A stretch of DNA of 8,271 nucleotides from Pseudomonadota bacterium (GTDB lineage: Bacteria; Myxococcota; Myxococcia; Myxococcales; Myxococcaceae): the NCBI GenBank assembly GCA_023424585.1, contig JAFADT010000231.1, forward strand, positions 1 through 8,271, given 5' to 3'. The first letter of the stretch is position 1, and every line of letters begins with the position of its first letter. The translations under genes and the position numbers were made by a program. Below, one piece after another: positions 1 to 8,271 of this stretch. The notes beneath the pieces were generated by a model. That model did no database searches. It saw only the letters and a program-made list of their open reading frames with translations, and had not been told where the DNA came from.

Positions 1-2
1 GG

Positions 3-599
3 GTGGACGTGTTCGGCCTCGTCGCCTCCACCGGCGGGCCGCCCGCGCTGGCGGAGGTGCTGTCCAAGCTGCCCCGCGACCTGCCGGTGCCCATGCTCGT
101 CGCGCAGCACATCACCGTGGGCTTCACGCAGGGCATGGTGCGCTGGCTGTCCCAGGTGTGCGAGCTCCAGGTGGGCGTGGCGCGCGACGGCGAGCGGCTG
201 GAGCCGGGCCGCGTGTACTTCCCGCTGGACGGGCACGACCTGCTGGTGGACAGCGTGGGCATGGCGCGCCTCCAGCGCAGCCACGGCGGGCCGTGCCCCA
301 ACGGCGACGTGCTGCTCAGCTCGCTGGCCATGGCGTACGGCCGGCGCAGCGGCGGCGGCGTGCTCACCGGCATGGGCGAGGACGGCGCGCGGGGCCTCCT
401 GGCCATCCGCCAGGCCGGGGGCGTCACCCTGGCGCAGGACGAGGCGTCCAGCGTCGTCTACGGCATGCCGCGCGCCGCTGTGGAGCTGAAGGCCACGGAC
501 GGGGGCACGCCCCTGTCGCTGGTGGCGGACCTCATCCTGCAGAGCTGTCAGCGCCCGTCGTTCCGCCCCGCCCGCGGCCCGGAGGGGGGCGCGCGGTGA
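3..599 (+). CDS. CheB-type protein-glutamate methylesterase domain (5' end probably cut by the window)
   Basis: This is a cytoplasmic methylesterase that removes methyl groups from glutamates of chemoreceptors, resetting receptor signalling. The visible 198 residues are essentially one CheB catalytic domain. The catalytic triad can be placed: Ser9 in ASTGGP, His36 in VAQHI and Asp127 in TGMGEDGA. The late ATLAQDE-like stretch (VTLAQDEASSVVYGMP, 141-156) is also typical of the family. Full-length CheB is about 350 residues with an N-terminal receiver domain, and none is visible here. The GTG at position 3 is read as a start only because the window begins there. In homologues this valine lies in the first strand of the domain, so the gene probably extends upstream. 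A stand-alone esterase of the FrzG type is the alternative. The stop is TGA at 597-599. A chemoreceptor gene follows 97 bp downstream on the same strand and is a plausible substrate. The family call is secure; the start is not. Confidence 0.9.
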   Translation: MDVFGLVASTGGPPALAEVLSKLPRDLPVPMLVAQHITVGFTQGMVRWLSQVCELQVGVARDGERLEPGRVYFPLDGHDLLVDSVGMARLQRSHGGPCPNGDVLLSSLAMAYGRRSGGGVLTGMGEDGARGLLAIRQAGGVTLAQDEASSVVYGMPRAAVELKATDGGTPLSLVADLILQSCQRPSFRPARGPEGGAR

Positions 600-684
600 G
601 CCGCTTCCCACCAACAAACCGCGGCCGCCTGCGTTGTCCCTGGCGCCGGGTGGCTGACGGTCGGCCGCCCGAGGACGTCACCCC

Positions 685-689
685 GGGAG
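685..689 (+). promoter_or_regulatory. Ribosome binding site of the chemoreceptor gene
   Basis: GGGAG lies 7 nt before the TTG at 697. It supports TTG as the start, since no ATG or GTG in this frame sits at a better distance and the first membrane helix begins about 15 residues later. Confidence 0.6.
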
Positions 690-696
690 TGTTCCC

Positions 697-2310
697 TTGA
701 AGCCCTCCGCCCCCGTCTCCTTCCTGCGTGGGCTCGGGCTCGCGCCGAAGTTCGTGCTGGTCACGGCGGTCATCAGCGCCTCCGTGGCCCTGCTGCTCAC
801 CCTCATCGCCACCCGCCAGCTGGAGTCCAACCTGGAGGAGCGCCACGCCAGCGAGGGCGAGGCCGTGGCGCTGAGCCTGGCCATCGCGGCGGAGCAGGGC
901 GTGTCCGCGGGCATGGGCTCGCTCCAGCCGCTCCTGGAGACGTTCCGCGAGCGCGAGGACCTGGCGTACATCTTCATCCAGGACCCCACGGGCTTCGTGC
1001 TGGTGCACTCGTTCCAGGGGGCCTTCCCGGAGAACCTGAAGGCCGCCATCGAGGCGCAGCCGGGCGTGGGCAGGGGCCGCACGCGCGTGGTGCCGGAGGT
1101 GAGCATCCAGCGCGGCGGCAGGACGCTGCGCGCGCTGGACGTGGCCGCGGCCGTGGCGGAGCAGGGGCGGCTGGGCACCGTGCACGTGGGCATGGCGCGC
1201 GAGTTCATCGACGCGAAGGTGGGCGCGCTGCGCTGGAACATGCTGCTGTTCGCGCTCCTCCTGGAGGCGGGCGGCGTGGTGCTGGCGGCGCTGTTCGGCC
1301 GGAGCATCGTGCGGCCGCTGGCGGAGCTCACGTCCGTGGCGGGCCACATCGTCGCGTCCGGGGACCTCACCCGCCCCATCCAGGCGCGCGGCAACGACGA
1401 GGTGGGGCGGCTGTCCGACTCCTTCTCGCAGATGGTGCGCAAGCTGCGCGAGGTGACGGTCAACCTCCAGCACGCCGCCACCGCGCTCACCCAGTCCACG
1501 GACCACCTCAACGCGTCCTCCACCGAGCAGGCGCAGACCATCTCCCGCCAGGCCGCCGCGCTCCAGGAGACGCAGGTGACGGCGCAGGAGATCAAGCAGA
1601 CGTCCACGCTGGCCGCGCAGAAGGCGGAGAGCGTGCTCAGCGTCGCCGAGCGCGCGGACACCCTGGCCAGGGCGGGCGAGGCCTCCATCGAGCAGACGAT
1701 GGCGGGCCTCAACGACATCCGCGCGCAGGTGGGGGAGATCGCGGAGAAGATCCTGGAGCTGGGCGAGCGCACGCGCCAGATTGGCGGCATCACCCAGACG
1801 GTGAAGGACCTGGCGGACCAGTCCAACATGCTCGCGCTCAACGCGGCCATCGAGGCGGTGCGCTCCGGCGAGCACGGCAAGGGCTTCAGCGTGGTGGCGC
1901 GGGAGATCCGCGCCCTGGCGGACCAGTCCATCCAGGCGACCACGCGGGTGCGGGAGCTGCTGGACGACATCGCCAGCTCCGTCACCGCCGCGGTGCGCAT
2001 CACCGAGCGCGGCGCGGAGCGGATGGAGGCGGGGCTGGCGCAGGTGCGCGACAGCGGGCAGAACCTGCGCGAGCTGTCCTCCATCGTCCAGGACAACGCC
2101 GCCGCCGTCCGGCAGATCGCCGCCGCGGTGAACCAGCAGAACGTGGGCATCAACCAGATCACCCTGGCGGTGAATGACCTGTCCAAGATGATGGACGACA
2201 CCGTGGCCCGCATCGGGTCCACCGGCGAGGCGGCCACCACGCTTCAGATCATCTCCGAGCAGCTCTCCAGCGCCGTGGGCGCGTACAAGGTCGAGTCCAA
2301 GCCGGAGTAG
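697..2310 (+). CDS. Methyl-accepting chemotaxis protein (transmembrane chemoreceptor)
   Basis: This is an inner-membrane chemoreceptor of 537 residues that signals to a CheA kinase through CheW. A short cytoplasmic N-terminus is followed by a first membrane helix (about 17-38) and an extracytoplasmic sensor region (about 40-178). The [15 protein letters not shown] stretch (91-105) resembles the core strands of a single-Cache/PAS-like fold. The second membrane helix (about 181-202) leads into a HAMP domain (about 203-255) with the DEVGRL motif at 234-239. The signalling coiled-coil hairpin follows, and its near-invariant tip (about 372-410) contains [12 protein letters not shown] and [12 protein letters not shown]277/Q278 and Q480/Q481 are plausible adaptation sites. 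The C-terminus ends in KVESKPE and has no NWETF-like tether for CheR/CheB. The start is TTG with a GGGAG ribosome binding site. The upstream cheB-type gene is the likely adaptation partner. The ligand cannot be inferred. Confidence 0.95.
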   Translation: MKPSAPVSFLRGLGLAPKFVLVTAVISASVALLLTLIATRQLESNLEERHASEGEAVALSLAIAAEQGVSAGMGSLQPLLETFREREDLAYIFIQDPTGFVLVHSFQGAFPENLKAAIEAQPGVGRGRTRVVPEVSIQRGGRTLRALDVAAAVAEQGRLGTVHVGMAREFIDAKVGALRWNMLLFALLLEAGGVVLAALFGRSIVRPLAELTSVAGHIVASGDLTRPIQARGNDEVGRLSDSFSQMVRKLREVTVNLQHAATALTQSTDHLNASSTEQAQTISRQAAALQETQVTAQEIKQTSTLAAQKAESVLSVAERADTLARAGEASIEQTMAGLNDIRAQVGEIAEKILELGERTRQIGGITQTVKDLADQSNMLALNAAIEAVRSGEHGKGFSVVAREIRALADQSIQATTRVRELLDDIASSVTAAVRITERGAERMEAGLAQVRDSGQNLRELSSIVQDNAAAVRQIAAAVNQQNVGINQITLAVNDLSKMMDDTVARIGSTGEAATTLQIISEQLSSAVGAYKVESKPE

Positions 2311-2320
2311 GGAGACGCGA

Positions 2321-2357
2321 AGGCCCCGAGTCCCCAGGTGAAGGGGGCCCGGGGCCT
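2321..2357. terminator. Hairpin between convergent genes, terminator-like
   Basis: An 8-bp stem (AGGCCCCG at 2321-2328 with CGGGGCCT at 2350-2357) continues past one A/C mismatch into a 6-bp stem (GTCCCC at 2330-2335 with GGGGGC at 2343-2348, one G-T pair). It closes on a 7-nt loop, AGGTGAA. It lies 10 nt after the mcp stop and 23 nt after the clpA stop on the other strand, so it could serve both. Neither side has a T-tract, so it is not a classical intrinsic terminator. It may act with Rho, or protect the 3' ends of the transcripts. Confidence 0.6.
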
Positions 2358-2380
2358 CGAGGGATTCACGTCGCGGCGCC

Positions 2381-4663
<2,283 letters not shown>

Positions 4664-4666
4664 GGT

Positions 4667-4993
4667 TCAGCCTTCCTCGGGTTCCATGGACAGCCGCAGG
4701 GGGAACCCGTTGTCCCGCGCGGCGGCCTCCACTGTCTTGAGCTTCGTCTCGGCGACGTCGTAGGTATAAACGCCCGCCACTCCGATGCCGTTGTAATGAA
4801 CGTGCATCATGATCTGCACGGCATCCGTCTCCGACTTGTGGAAGATCTCCTTGAGCACGGCCACGACGAACTCGCGCGTGGTGTAGTTGTCGTTGTGCAG
4901 GAGGACCTTGTAGAGCGTCGGCCTCTTCAGCTTCTGCTTGGGGACGGTCTCCGTGACGACCTGGCCGTCATCGTGTGGGTGCTTCTGAGCCAT
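4667..4993 (-). CDS. clpS: ClpS, adaptor of the ClpAP protease (N-degron recognition)
   Basis: ClpS binds proteins with destabilising N-terminal residues and delivers them to the ClpA N-domain. The 108-residue protein has an unstructured N-terminal tail (about 1-25), then the ClpS core from YKVLLHND to the C-terminus. Numbering coincides with E. coli ClpS (106 aa). N34, D35, M62, V65, H66 and L99 of the N-degron pocket are retained. Position 36 is Asn instead of Asp, and position 40, the Met gatekeeper in E. coli, is Arg. The VAETK motif (80-84) that contributes to ClpA contact is intact. The ATG at 4993 has AAGGGAG at 5005-5011 on the minus strand, an 11-nt spacing that is slightly long. clpA follows after 3 nt. 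The upstream acyltransferase ends 61 nt before, with a hairpin in between. The family call is secure; the effect of the two substitutions is not known. Confidence 0.97.
   Translation of the reverse strand: MAQKHPHDDGQVVTETVPKQKLKRPTLYKVLLHNDNYTTREFVVAVLKEIFHKSETDAVQIMMHVHYNGIGVAGVYTYDVAETKLKTVEAAARDNGFPLRLSMEPEEG
4671..4678 (-). promoter_or_regulatory. clpA ribosome binding site inside the end of clpS
   Basis: Read on the minus strand, GAGGAAGG ends 7 nt before the GTG at 4663 and overlaps the last codons of clpS. This decides the GTG start and suggests translational coupling of ClpA to ClpS. Confidence 0.75.
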
Positions 4994-5004
4994 GGGTTTG
5001 CGGA

Positions 5005-5011
5005 CTCCCTT
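5005..5011 (-). promoter_or_regulatory. clpS ribosome binding site
   Basis: AAGGGAG on the minus strand lies 11 nt before the clpS ATG. No closer candidate is present. The long spacing may mean modest initiation. Confidence 0.5.
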
Positions 5012-5034
5012 GCCTTCGCTTCGCTATCCCGTTG

Positions 5035-5064
5035 GCGGGCCTGCCTGAAGCTGCTCAGGCCCGC
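5035..5064. repeat. Inverted repeat/hairpin between the acyltransferase gene and clpS
   Basis: Perfect 9-bp arms, GCGGGCCTG (5035-5043) and CAGGCCCGC (5056-5064), are separated by 12 nt. The structure spans the TGA of the acyltransferase gene (5055-5057). A competing smaller stem (CCTGA/TCAGG, 5044-5059) is possible. No T-run follows in the minus direction, so it may be a weak or Rho-assisted terminator, an mRNA processing or stability element, or chance in a GC-rich gap. Confidence 0.55.
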
Positions 5065-6215
5065 TCCTTGAAACCCGTCTCCGCCCACCACAGGGGCATG
5101 CCGCTCTCGATGGCTGCCCGCTCGTGCGCCAGGAAGCCGCGCACCGCCCGGTCCAGGCCGGGGTGGAGGAACAGATGCGCACTGTACGTGAGGTGCGGCT
5201 CGAAACCCCGGGTGAGCTTGTGCTCGCCGCCCGCGCCGGGCTCGAAGCGCTCGCGGCCCCGGGCGATGCAGTCCTCCACGGGGTGGTAGAGGCACACGTT
5301 GAAGTGCAGGAACGGATGGTCCTCCAGCGCTCCCCAATAACGGCCGTACAGCGCGCGCGGCCCGGTGAAGTTGAACGCGCCGGCCACCCTGCGGCCTTCC
5401 CGCCGGGCCTCCACGAACTCGCAGCGGTGCCGGAAGCCGGCGAGCAGCCGGGCGAAGAAGTCCTCGGTCAGGGCGCGCACGCCCCACGGGTAGCGGTCCA
5501 CCGTGGACCCGTAGAGCTGGTGGGCCCAGGCCGGGTCCACCTCCTCCAGCGCGTCGCCCCGGAGCGTGCGCAGGGTGATGCCCTGGGCCTCCACCGCGCG
5601 CCGCTCGCGCTGGAGCTGGTGCCGCCGCTTGGAGCGGAAGCGGGCGAGGAAGTCGTCGAACGTGCGGTAGCCCGCGTTCCGCCACAGGTACTGCACGCCC
5701 AGGCGCAAGGCGTAGCCCTGCGCCTCCAGCACCGGCAGCTCCGCCGGCGTGGGGAAGAGGACGTGGACGCTGGAGAGGCCCTGGGCGCGCGCGTACTCCA
5801 GCGCGGCGGTGTAGAGGTCCGCCTCTCGGGACGGGGCGTCCTCGCCGGGGGCCACCAGCACGCGGCGGCCGGTGGCGGGCGTGAAGGGCACGCCCAGGAC
5901 GAGCTTGGGGTAGTAGCGCAGGCCCGCGCGCTCGGCGGCGGTGGCCCAGGCCGCGTCGAAGACGAACTCGCCGTGGCTGTCGTCCTTGAGGTACGCGGGC
6001 GCGGCGGCGATGAGGCGCGCGCCCCGCCACAGGGTGAGGTGGCGCGGGTGCCAGCCGCGCTCGGGGACCACGCTGCCGCTCTCCTCCAGTGCCGCGAGGA
6101 AGCCCCACTCCAGGAACGGCACCGACTCCGGGTCCACGAGCGCGTCCCACGCCGACGCGGGGACGTCGGTGATGGAGGTGAGCAGGCGCAGCGTGGTGGG
6201 GAGCGGGGCGGACAT
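5055..6215 (-). CDS. FemAB-like predicted N-acyltransferase (GNAT fold, COG3146/DUF482 type)
   Basis: This 386-residue cytoplasmic protein belongs to a family related to FemAB/FemX peptidoglycan aminoacyltransferases and the wider GNAT superfamily. No substrate is established to my knowledge. Family-typical stretches in order are PFLEWGFLAALEESGSV (33-49), GWHPRHL (54-60), HGEFVFD (81-87), YYPKLVLGVPFTP (101-113), SSVHVLFPT (148-156), QYLWRN (175-180), a basic SKRRHQLQRERR run (195-206), HFNVCLYHPVEDCI (304-317) and RFEPGAGGEHKLTRGF (323-338). Length fits the family, and there is no signal peptide or membrane helix. I chose the ATG at 6215. A GTG at 6263 would add 16 residues rich in Ala and Arg, and neither start has a good ribosome binding site. 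The gene is 63 bp downstream of an unrecognised minus-strand gene and 61 bp upstream of clpS-clpA, so co-transcription is possible. The family is confident; the function is open. Confidence 0.88.
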   Translation of the reverse strand: MSAPLPTTLRLLTSITDVPASAWDALVDPESVPFLEWGFLAALEESGSVVPERGWHPRHLTLWRGARLIAAAPAYLKDDSHGEFVFDAAWATAAERAGLRYYPKLVLGVPFTPATGRRVLVAPGEDAPSREADLYTAALEYARAQGLSSVHVLFPTPAELPVLEAQGYALRLGVQYLWRNAGYRTFDDFLARFRSKRRHQLQRERRAVEAQGITLRTLRGDALEEVDPAWAHQLYGSTVDRYPWGVRALTEDFFARLLAGFRHRCEFVEARREGRRVAGAFNFTGPRALYGRYWGALEDHPFLHFNVCLYHPVEDCIARGRERFEPGAGGEHKLTRGFEPHLTYSAHLFLHPGLDRAVRGFLAHERAAIESGMPLWWAETGFKERA

Positions 6216-6246
6216 GGGCGTGGCCAGCGCCAGCCTATAACGGCGG

Positions 6247-6263
6247 GTGGCGGCCGCCGCCAC
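6247..6263. repeat. 17-nt perfect palindrome upstream of the acyltransferase gene
   Basis: GTGGCGGC (6247-6254) and GCCGCCAC (6256-6263) flank a single C. It sits in the 63-bp gap before the acyltransferase ATG. It could be an operator for a dimeric regulator or form a small hairpin. GC-rich sequence makes chance palindromes common, so no function is claimed. Confidence 0.4.
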
Positions 6264-6278
6264 GGCTGGCCGGGCGCC

Positions 6279-6719
6279 CTACTTCCCGCGCGTCAGCTCC
6301 TGGGCGAGGAAGCCCGCGACCTCCGTCAGCCCCGCGGCGGCGCGCCTGCGGCCCTCGTCCGACTCCATGACGCGGCGGGCGGCGTCGCTGGCGGTGCCCA
6401 CCTCCAGGTCCACCAGGATGAGGAAGGCGCTCCACCCGGGCGTCAGGGGCGCGACCCTGCCCGGCCGCAGGGGCCGCTCGGCCAGGGTGGTGGCCACCTT
6501 CTCCAGGAGGCCCTCCTCCTTGAGACGTTTCGTGCGCCCGAGCATCTGCGTCCAGGTGGCCTCCAGGAGGGAGGTCAGCAGGGGGCCCTTGAGGGCGGCG
6601 GAGAGGCGCTGGGAGGCCTCCTCGGCGTCCACCCGGTGGGCGGTGGCGTAGGTGGGCCCCAGCCTGGCCACCACGACGGCCCTGGTGGCGAGGTGGGCGA
6701 GGCGCGGCGGGAAGGGCAT
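6279..6719 (-). CDS. Unrecognised 146-aa protein
   Basis: I do not recognise a family. The reading frame uses almost only G or C in third codon positions, as the neighbours do, which supports real coding over the overlapping plus-strand frames. The protein has no signal peptide and no clear membrane helix. It looks mostly helical, with a basic N-terminus (1-20), a charged middle (61-82), a Pro-rich turn (83-95), one hydrophobic strand GWSAFLILVDLEVG (95-108) and a charged Arg/Glu-rich helix at the end (112-146). The start ATG at 6719 lacks an evident ribosome binding site. It is the first gene of the minus-strand run, diverges from nfu across 141 bp, and is followed 63 bp later by the acyltransferase. 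It is probably a soluble lineage-specific protein. Confidence 0.7.
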   Translation of the reverse strand: MPFPPRLAHLATRAVVVARLGPTYATAHRVDAEEASQRLSAALKGPLLTSLLEATWTQMLGRTKRLKEEGLLEKVATTLAERPLRPGRVAPLTPGWSAFLILVDLEVGTASDAARRVMESDEGRRRAAAGLTEVAGFLAQELTRGK

Positions 6720-6785
6720 AGGGCCCGTGTCTTACATCGGTGACGGGCCGGGCTCCATCCGGAGTGAATGGCCGGCGCGGGGCGT

Positions 6786-6815
6786 TTGCCTGACGGCCGG
6801 ACAGGTTGCTATGGG
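6786..6815 (+). promoter_or_regulatory. Weak sigma-70-type promoter candidate for nfu
   Basis: TTGCCT (6786-6791) and TATGGG (6810-6815) are 18 bp apart. The -10 is preceded by TGC (extended -10 type) and lies 45 nt before the nfu start. The matches to consensus are partial (TTG of the -35, TAT of the -10), so this is tentative. Confidence 0.22.
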
Positions 6816-6848
6816 GCCCGGCGCCCTTTAGAGGAAGCGGACTTTCGT

Positions 6849-6854
6849 AGGGAG
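6849..6854 (+). promoter_or_regulatory. nfu ribosome binding site
   Basis: AGGGAG lies 6 nt before the ATG at 6861. It selects this start over the upstream in-frame ATG at 6768, whose extra 31 residues do not resemble the family and would cover the probable promoter. Confidence 0.75.
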
Positions 6855-6860
6855 AACAGC

Positions 6861-7421
6861 ATGTCAGTGAACATCCAGCTCGAGTGGACCCCCAACCCCA
6901 GCACGCTGAAGTACGTGGTGGACCGCAAGCTGCTGGCGGGGGGCGCGGTGAACTTCACCAGCCGCGACGACGCGCAGGCGAAGTCGCCGCTGGCGCTCAG
7001 GCTGATGGACATCACGGGCGTCACGGCGGTGATGCTGGGCACCAACTTCGTCACGGTGACCAAGGGCGAGTCGGGCGAGTGGGACGAGCTCAACGACTCC
7101 GTGATGTCCACGCTGGACACGCACCTGTCGGAGAACCTGCCGGTGGTGGACGAGGCGGCCATCCAGGCAGCGCGGCAGGCCACCGCCACGGACGGCACGG
7201 TGGAGCAGCGCATCCAGGTCATCCTGGACGAGGAGATCCGCCCGGCCGTGGCGCAGGACGGCGGCGACATCACGCTGGACCGCTTCGAGGACGGCATCGT
7301 GTACCTGCACATGAAGGGGTCGTGCGCGGGCTGCCCGTCGTCCACGGCGACGCTGAAGATGGGCATCGAGGGCCGGCTCCGGGAGATGATCCCGGAGGTC
7401 ACCGAAGTGGTGTCCGTCTGA
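6861..7421 (+). CDS. Nfu-type iron-sulfur cluster carrier (NifU C-terminal domain protein)
   Basis: This cytoplasmic Fe-S carrier/scaffold of 186 residues passes 4Fe-4S clusters to target enzymes. The N-terminal Nfu_N domain (about 4-92) begins with the characteristic EWTPNPSTLKY (8-18) and includes SPLALRL and TNFVTVTK. A short linker leads to the NifU C-terminal domain (about 113-186), with VAQDGGDI (130-137) and the cluster-binding Cys155-Ala-Gly-Cys158 in GSCAGCPSS. The order and length match mitochondrial NFU1 and its bacterial relatives, not E. coli NfuA, whose N-terminal domain is a degenerate A-type carrier. The start is ATG with a strong AGGGAG site. No isc or suf genes are visible. 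A methyltransferase-like frame begins at its stop codon, which suggests a two-gene transcript. Confidence 0.95.
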   Translation: MSVNIQLEWTPNPSTLKYVVDRKLLAGGAVNFTSRDDAQAKSPLALRLMDITGVTAVMLGTNFVTVTKGESGEWDELNDSVMSTLDTHLSENLPVVDEAAIQAARQATATDGTVEQRIQVILDEEIRPAVAQDGGDITLDRFEDGIVYLHMKGSCAGCPSSTATLKMGIEGRLREMIPEVTEVVSV

Positions 7422-8271
7422 GGCGCAACGTCAAGGCGCCGCAGGTCCGCAAGGAGCTCTTGCCGGACCAGTCCCCAGCGCTCCTGCGGGAGCTGCACCT
7501 GCTCACGCGCGACGGGAACCTCAACGCGGACGCGCTGCGCAAGCTCAAGCAGGTGAACCACCTGGTGGGCTTGCTCCGCCCCGCGATGGAGGACGTGCAG
7601 GCGCGCCACGCGAACCCCGTGGTGGTGGACGCGGGCAGCGGCAACGCGTACCTGGGCTTCGTCGTCTACGAGCTGTTCCTCAAGGACGCGGCGGGCGGCG
7701 AGCTGGTGTCCATCGAGGGGCGGCCGGAGCTGACGGAGCGCGCGAGGGGCCGCGCCGAGCGGCTGCGCTTCGACCGGATGCGCTTCCAGACGGCGCACAT
7801 CGACGCGGCCCAGTATCCGGAGCGCATCCACCTGCTGATGGCGCTGCACGCGTGTGACACGGCCACGGACGACGCGCTGGTGGCGGCCATCCGTCACGGC
7901 GCGGACCACGTGGCGGTGGTGCCGTGCTGCCAGGCGGAGGTGGCCGCGCAGCTGAAGGAGAAGAAGGCGAGGCCGGCCGGATCCATGGCGCTGCTCTTCC
8001 AGCACCCGTGGCACCGGCGCGAGTTCGGCTCGCACCTGACCAACGTCATCCGCGCGCTGACGCTGGAGGCGTTCGGCTACCAGGTGACGGTGACGGAGTT
8101 GACCGGGTGGGAGCACTCGCTGAAGAACGAGCTCATCCTCGGGCGGCGGGTGCACCGGGACAACCGGCGCGCGCGGCTGCAGCTCCAGGCGCTGCTGGCG
8201 GAGACGGGCGTGCAGCCCCGGCTGACGCGGCTGCTGGGCATCACGCCGGCGGGCGCCGCGGGGGCTGGCGC
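7418..8271 (+). CDS. SAM-dependent methyltransferase-like protein, 3' end beyond the window
   Basis: The frame stays open from the end of nfu to the window edge (284 codons from 7418). Numbered from 7418, it shows a Rossmann motif I, VVVDAGSGNAYLG (68-80), an acidic position in SIEGR after the next strand, ALHACDTATDD (142-152) and VVPCCQAE (167-174). It then continues to a GWEHSLKNELILG stretch. The ALHAC and PCC motifs resemble Methyltransf_32-type class I methyltransferases, some relatives of which act on RNA. The substrate cannot be told. The start is unclear. Protein-like sequence (RRNVKAPQVRKELLPDQ) begins right after the nfu stop, yet the only start-like codons there are CTG at 7418 (overlapping the nfu TGA) and TTG at 7460 with GGAG just 3 nt away. 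GTG at 7322 lies deep in nfu, and ATG at 7586 would drop about 56 residues. Translation is probably coupled to nfu. Confidence 0.82.
   Translation, partial: MRRNVKAPQVRKELLPDQSPALLRELHLLTRDGNLNADALRKLKQVNHLVGLLRPAMEDVQARHANPVVVDAGSGNAYLGFVVYELFLKDAAGGELVSIEGRPELTERARGRAERLRFDRMRFQTAHIDAAQYPERIHLLMALHACDTATDDALVAAIRHGADHVAVVPCCQAEVAAQLKEKKARPAGSMALLFQHPWHRREFGSHLTNVIRALTLEAFGYQVTVTELTGWEHSLKNELILGRRVHRDNRRARLQLQALLAETGVQPRLTRLLGITPAGAAGAG

Noticed and set aside
640..665. Possible sigma-54 promoter (TGGC...TGGC) before the chemoreceptor gene
   Set aside because: The spacing and the missing TTGC-type -12 element do not fit the TGGCAC-N5-TTGCA consensus.
532..2240. Two long minus-strand frames opposite the chemoreceptor
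   Set aside because: Their Arg/Ser/Ala-rich sequences lack motifs and exactly cover a certain chemoreceptor gene. They are GC-driven shadows.
5124..6743. 539-codon plus-strand frame opposite the acyltransferase and the unrecognised gene
   Set aside because: Gly/Arg/Glu-rich low-complexity translation without motifs. The minus-strand frames carry family motifs or the expected codon pattern.
6768..6860. 31-residue N-terminal extension of Nfu from ATG 6768
   Set aside because: The extension does not resemble the family, and a strong ribosome binding site precedes the ATG at 6861, where the conserved domain begins.
7400..7421. Programmed -1 frameshift fusing Nfu to the methyltransferase
   Set aside because: The frames have the right relation, but there is no X-XXY-YYZ slippery heptamer and no obvious stimulatory structure at the junction. 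Coupled re-initiation is simpler.
6809..8155. 448-codon minus-strand frame opposite nfu and the methyltransferase
   Set aside because: It covers two plus-strand genes with clear domains, and its translation is His/Arg-rich with no family features.

Overview
The window reads as chromosomal DNA of a very GC-rich deltaproteobacterium, most likely a myxobacterium (Myxococcota, Myxococcus/Corallococcus type). The basis is almost exclusive G/C at third codon positions, long antisense shadow frames typical of such genomes, a cheB-mcp chemosensory pair, and a ClpS/ClpA pair with a FemAB-like neighbour. This placement is from composition and gene content, not from a database search.

Layout: (1) 3-599 (+), a CheB-type methylesterase catalytic domain whose gene probably begins before the window. 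(2) 697-2310 (+), a transmembrane methyl-accepting chemotaxis protein. (3) A strong hairpin at 2321-2357 lies in the 70-bp gap where the mcp meets the minus-strand genes tail to tail. (4) A minus-strand run, in order of transcription: an unrecognised 146-aa protein (6719-6279), a FemAB-like predicted N-acyltransferase (6215-5055), clpS (4993-4667) and clpA (4663-2381). (5) A 141-bp divergent gap at 6720-6860. (6) A plus-strand pair: an Nfu-type Fe-S carrier (6861-7421), then a SAM-dependent methyltransferase-like gene that starts at the nfu stop and runs off the window. No intergenic stretch exceeds 300 bp. I saw no tRNA, rRNA, mobile element or CRISPR.

How they work together: CheB and the MCP form the demethylation side of a chemosensory adaptation loop. 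ClpS recognises N-degron substrates and hands them to the ClpA unfoldase, which feeds the ClpP peptidase (not in the window). clpS and clpA are tightly coupled: 3 nt apart, with the clpA ribosome binding site inside the end of clpS. The acyltransferase upstream of clpS has the same general fold superfamily as the L/F-tRNA-protein transferase that creates N-degrons in E. coli, which makes this neighbourhood the most interesting hypothesis here. It remains unproven.

Most of the window is ordinary housekeeping and signalling. The items worth a second look are the acyltransferase-clpS-clpA arrangement, two substitutions in the ClpS N-degron pocket, the missing standard start codon of the methyltransferase gene, and several inverted repeats in the gaps.
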